Shown: positions 62,830 through 64,000 of the stretch, piece after piece
How positions within the stretch are numbered: position 1 is the first letter of the stretch
How the letters are laid out: each line of letters starts with the position of its first letter
Made by a program: the position numbers and the translations under genes
Origin: an uncultured Sphingomonas sp.
Lineage (GTDB): Bacteria > Pseudomonadota > Alphaproteobacteria > Sphingomonadales > Sphingomonadaceae
NCBI RefSeq assembly: GCF_936927845.1
Contig: NZ_CAKZHV010000032.1
Location: 1 to 64,000, forward strand
Direction: 5' to 3'
Length of the DNA: 64,000 nucleotides
Notes under the pieces: model-generated
The model's input: only the letters and a program-made list of their open reading frames with translations
What the model was told of the DNA's origin: nothing
The model's database searches: none

Positions 62830-63588
62830 ATGGGGGCAGATCAGAATCTCGATTGGAGCGCAGCAACCGCGAGCGCTCTTGCCTGGTGGCGTGACGCCGG
62901 GGTCGACGTGGTGGTGGGCGACGATCCCGTCAACTGGTTAGAAGCAAAGAATTTAGCTGCCGACACGATGCCGCTGACGGACACCGCAGCACCGGCGATC
63001 GCGCACGTCGAGGCGGCTGCGTTGCCGCCGAGGCTGGCCGACTTCGTGGCGTGGCGACTCGGCGGCGAGGCACCCGACGCACTGTGGTCGGGTGAGGCGA
63101 TCGGCTGGGCTGGCCCCGACCAGCCCGATTTGATGGTGCTGGTCGATTGCCCCGAGCGCGACGACCGCGGGCAATTGCTCGGCGGCGAGGTCGGGCGTCT
63201 GTTCGACAACATGCTGCGCAGCATCGGGCGTACGCGCGCCGACGTGCTGCTCGCCTCGGTCTGTGTCCGGCGCCCGACGACGGGGCGCGTCCCGCGCGAT
63301 CTGGAGCAACGCTTGGGCGAAGTAACGCGACATCACCTGTCCTTGGTCGCGCCGCGCGCGCTGCTGGTGCTCGGCGATGCGGCGACCCGTGCGGTTCTGG
63401 CGACGAACGTCGCGCACGCCAGAGAGCGTTTGCACGCCTTTAACCATAAGGATGGAACAAGCACGCGCGTCATTGCGAGCCATCACCCCCGCGTCCTCCT
63501 GGACCGGCCGGCCTGCAAGTCCGAAGCGTGGAAGGACCTGATCTTGCTGAACGAAGGACTGGCGCTGAACAAGGAAGCGGCGAAGTGA
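62830..63588 (+). CDS. Uracil-DNA glycosylase-like protein, degenerate
   Basis: A 252-residue protein whose C-terminal part has the family-4/5 UDG layout (GGEVGRLFDNMLRSIGRTRAD; VCVRRPTTGRVPRDLE; VIASHHPRVLLDRP). The catalytic GEAPG motif reads VDCPERDD, and the iron-sulfur cysteines of the family are mostly missing (no N-terminal CxxC; only one of the later pair). ATG 62830 is preferred; its stop overlaps the next gene. Enzyme activity is uncertain. Confidence 0.75.
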   Translation: MGADQNLDWSAATASALAWWRDAGVDVVVGDDPVNWLEAKNLAADTMPLTDTAAPAIAHVEAAALPPRLADFVAWRLGGEAPDALWSGEAIGWAGPDQPDLMVLVDCPERDDRGQLLGGEVGRLFDNMLRSIGRTRADVLLASVCVRRPTTGRVPRDLEQRLGEVTRHHLSLVAPRALLVLGDAATRAVLATNVAHARERLHAFNHKDGTSTRVIASHHPRVLLDRPACKSEAWKDLILLNEGLALNKEAAK

Positions 63589-64000
63589 CCGGGTTGAAGC
63601 GGCTTCTGCTCGCGGGTCTGTGCTGTGCCGCCGCGGTGACTCCGGCGATCGCCGCACCCGCCCCGCCGACGCCGAGCGCCGGCATCCCGAAGCAATTGAG
63701 CCCCGAACAGCGCGACGGTTATCGCACCGTATTCGCCGCGATCCGGGAAAGCCGCTGGAGCGACGCGCAGATCGCACTCGACAGCATGGCGCCGGGTCCT
63801 TTGCACGCCTATGCGCGCGCCGAGCTCTACACCGCCAAGGGCAGCCCCAAGGTCGAGGCCGACGCGCTGCTGAAACTCATCAATGAAGCTCCCGAGCTGC
63901 CGCAGGCAGACCAGCTCGCGCGCATCGCCAAGCTGCGTGGTGTCACCGACCTGCCGCCGCTTCCGGTGCAGCAGCGCTTGATCTGGAACGACGGCGCGCC
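63585..64000 (+). CDS. Putative lytic transglycosylase, N-terminal part (cut by window end)
   Basis: GTG 63585 overlaps the UDG-like stop and opens a frame that runs off the window after 138 codons. It begins with a signal peptide (LKRLLLAGLCCAAAVTPAIA), then a helical stretch (LSPEQRDGYRTVFAAIRESR; AELYTAKGSPKVEADALL) like the superhelical domain of Slt-type transglycosylases. The SLT catalytic domain, if present, lies beyond 64000. Confidence 0.65.
   Translation, partial: MTGLKRLLLAGLCCAAAVTPAIAAPAPPTPSAGIPKQLSPEQRDGYRTVFAAIRESRWSDAQIALDSMAPGPLHAYARAELYTAKGSPKVEADALLKLINEAPELPQADQLARIAKLRGVTDLPPLPVQQRLIWNDGA

Noticed and set aside
60924..62894. 656-codon frame antisense to the ETF oxidoreductase
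   Set aside because: Shadow frame with no motif opposite a clear gene.

Overview
The window is a gene-dense, GC-rich chromosomal segment from an alphaproteobacterium, most likely a sphingomonad (Sphingomonas or a close relative). The evidence is the chvI-chvG-hprK-rapZ-EIIA-HPr chain, a CckA-type hybrid kinase, a class II (plant-type) DAHP synthase, an alphaproteobacterial LexA box (GTTC-N7-GTTC) upstream of recA, a FAT GUY-like single-domain receiver, and many translationally coupled GTGA/ATGA gene junctions. I see no insertion sequence, prophage, CRISPR array, integrase or plasmid gene. The region reads as core chromosome, with one tRNA gene (tRNA-Glu, anticodon CTC).

Layout. 1-9.6 kb: replication initiation (dnaA), rpsT, mutM, then a coupled run of ubiE, ubiB, an unknown membrane protein, coaBC, dut, a small exported protein and a MoeB/ThiF-type adenylyltransferase. 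9.6-19.3 kb: galU, a PPP phosphatase, a small exported protein with its own terminator, an FKBP prolyl isomerase, rpsU, a nitrilase-family amidase, cysS with a hydroxyacid dehydrogenase, an atypical SDR flanked by two very small single-span membrane proteins, class II DAHP synthase and tRNA-Glu. 19.4-26.6 kb: an ATP-grasp ligase coupled to a luciferase-like monooxygenase, then the ChvI/ChvG two-component system coupled to HprK, RapZ, EIIA and HPr, followed by a SpoU methyltransferase. 26.7-37 kb: an arginase-fold protein, rmuC, def, recR, fmt-truA, a TrmA-family methyltransferase, NAD(P)HX repair, a lipoprotein and ilvD.

37-64 kb: an orphan receiver, CckA, M13 peptidase, a DUF2062 protein, smpB, dapA, a lytic transglycosylase, GreB-like factor, a NYN-LOTUS protein and an M28 peptidase. 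Then comes a split phosphorelay (separate Hpt, LuxR-type regulator, MASE1-PAS hybrid kinase), a GST plus methyltransferase, recA with its LexA box, a non-canonical crotonase with ispE, a TPR protein, ETF-ubiquinone oxidoreductase, a degenerate uracil-DNA-glycosylase-like protein, and the start of a second lytic transglycosylase-like gene cut by the window edge.

No strikingly new system stands out. The best leads are the ATP-grasp plus flavin monooxygenase pair, the split phosphorelay, several enzyme-fold proteins lacking textbook catalytic residues (SDR, crotonase, UDG-like), and a TAAAGTCACA-bearing inverted repeat found in two intergenic regions.
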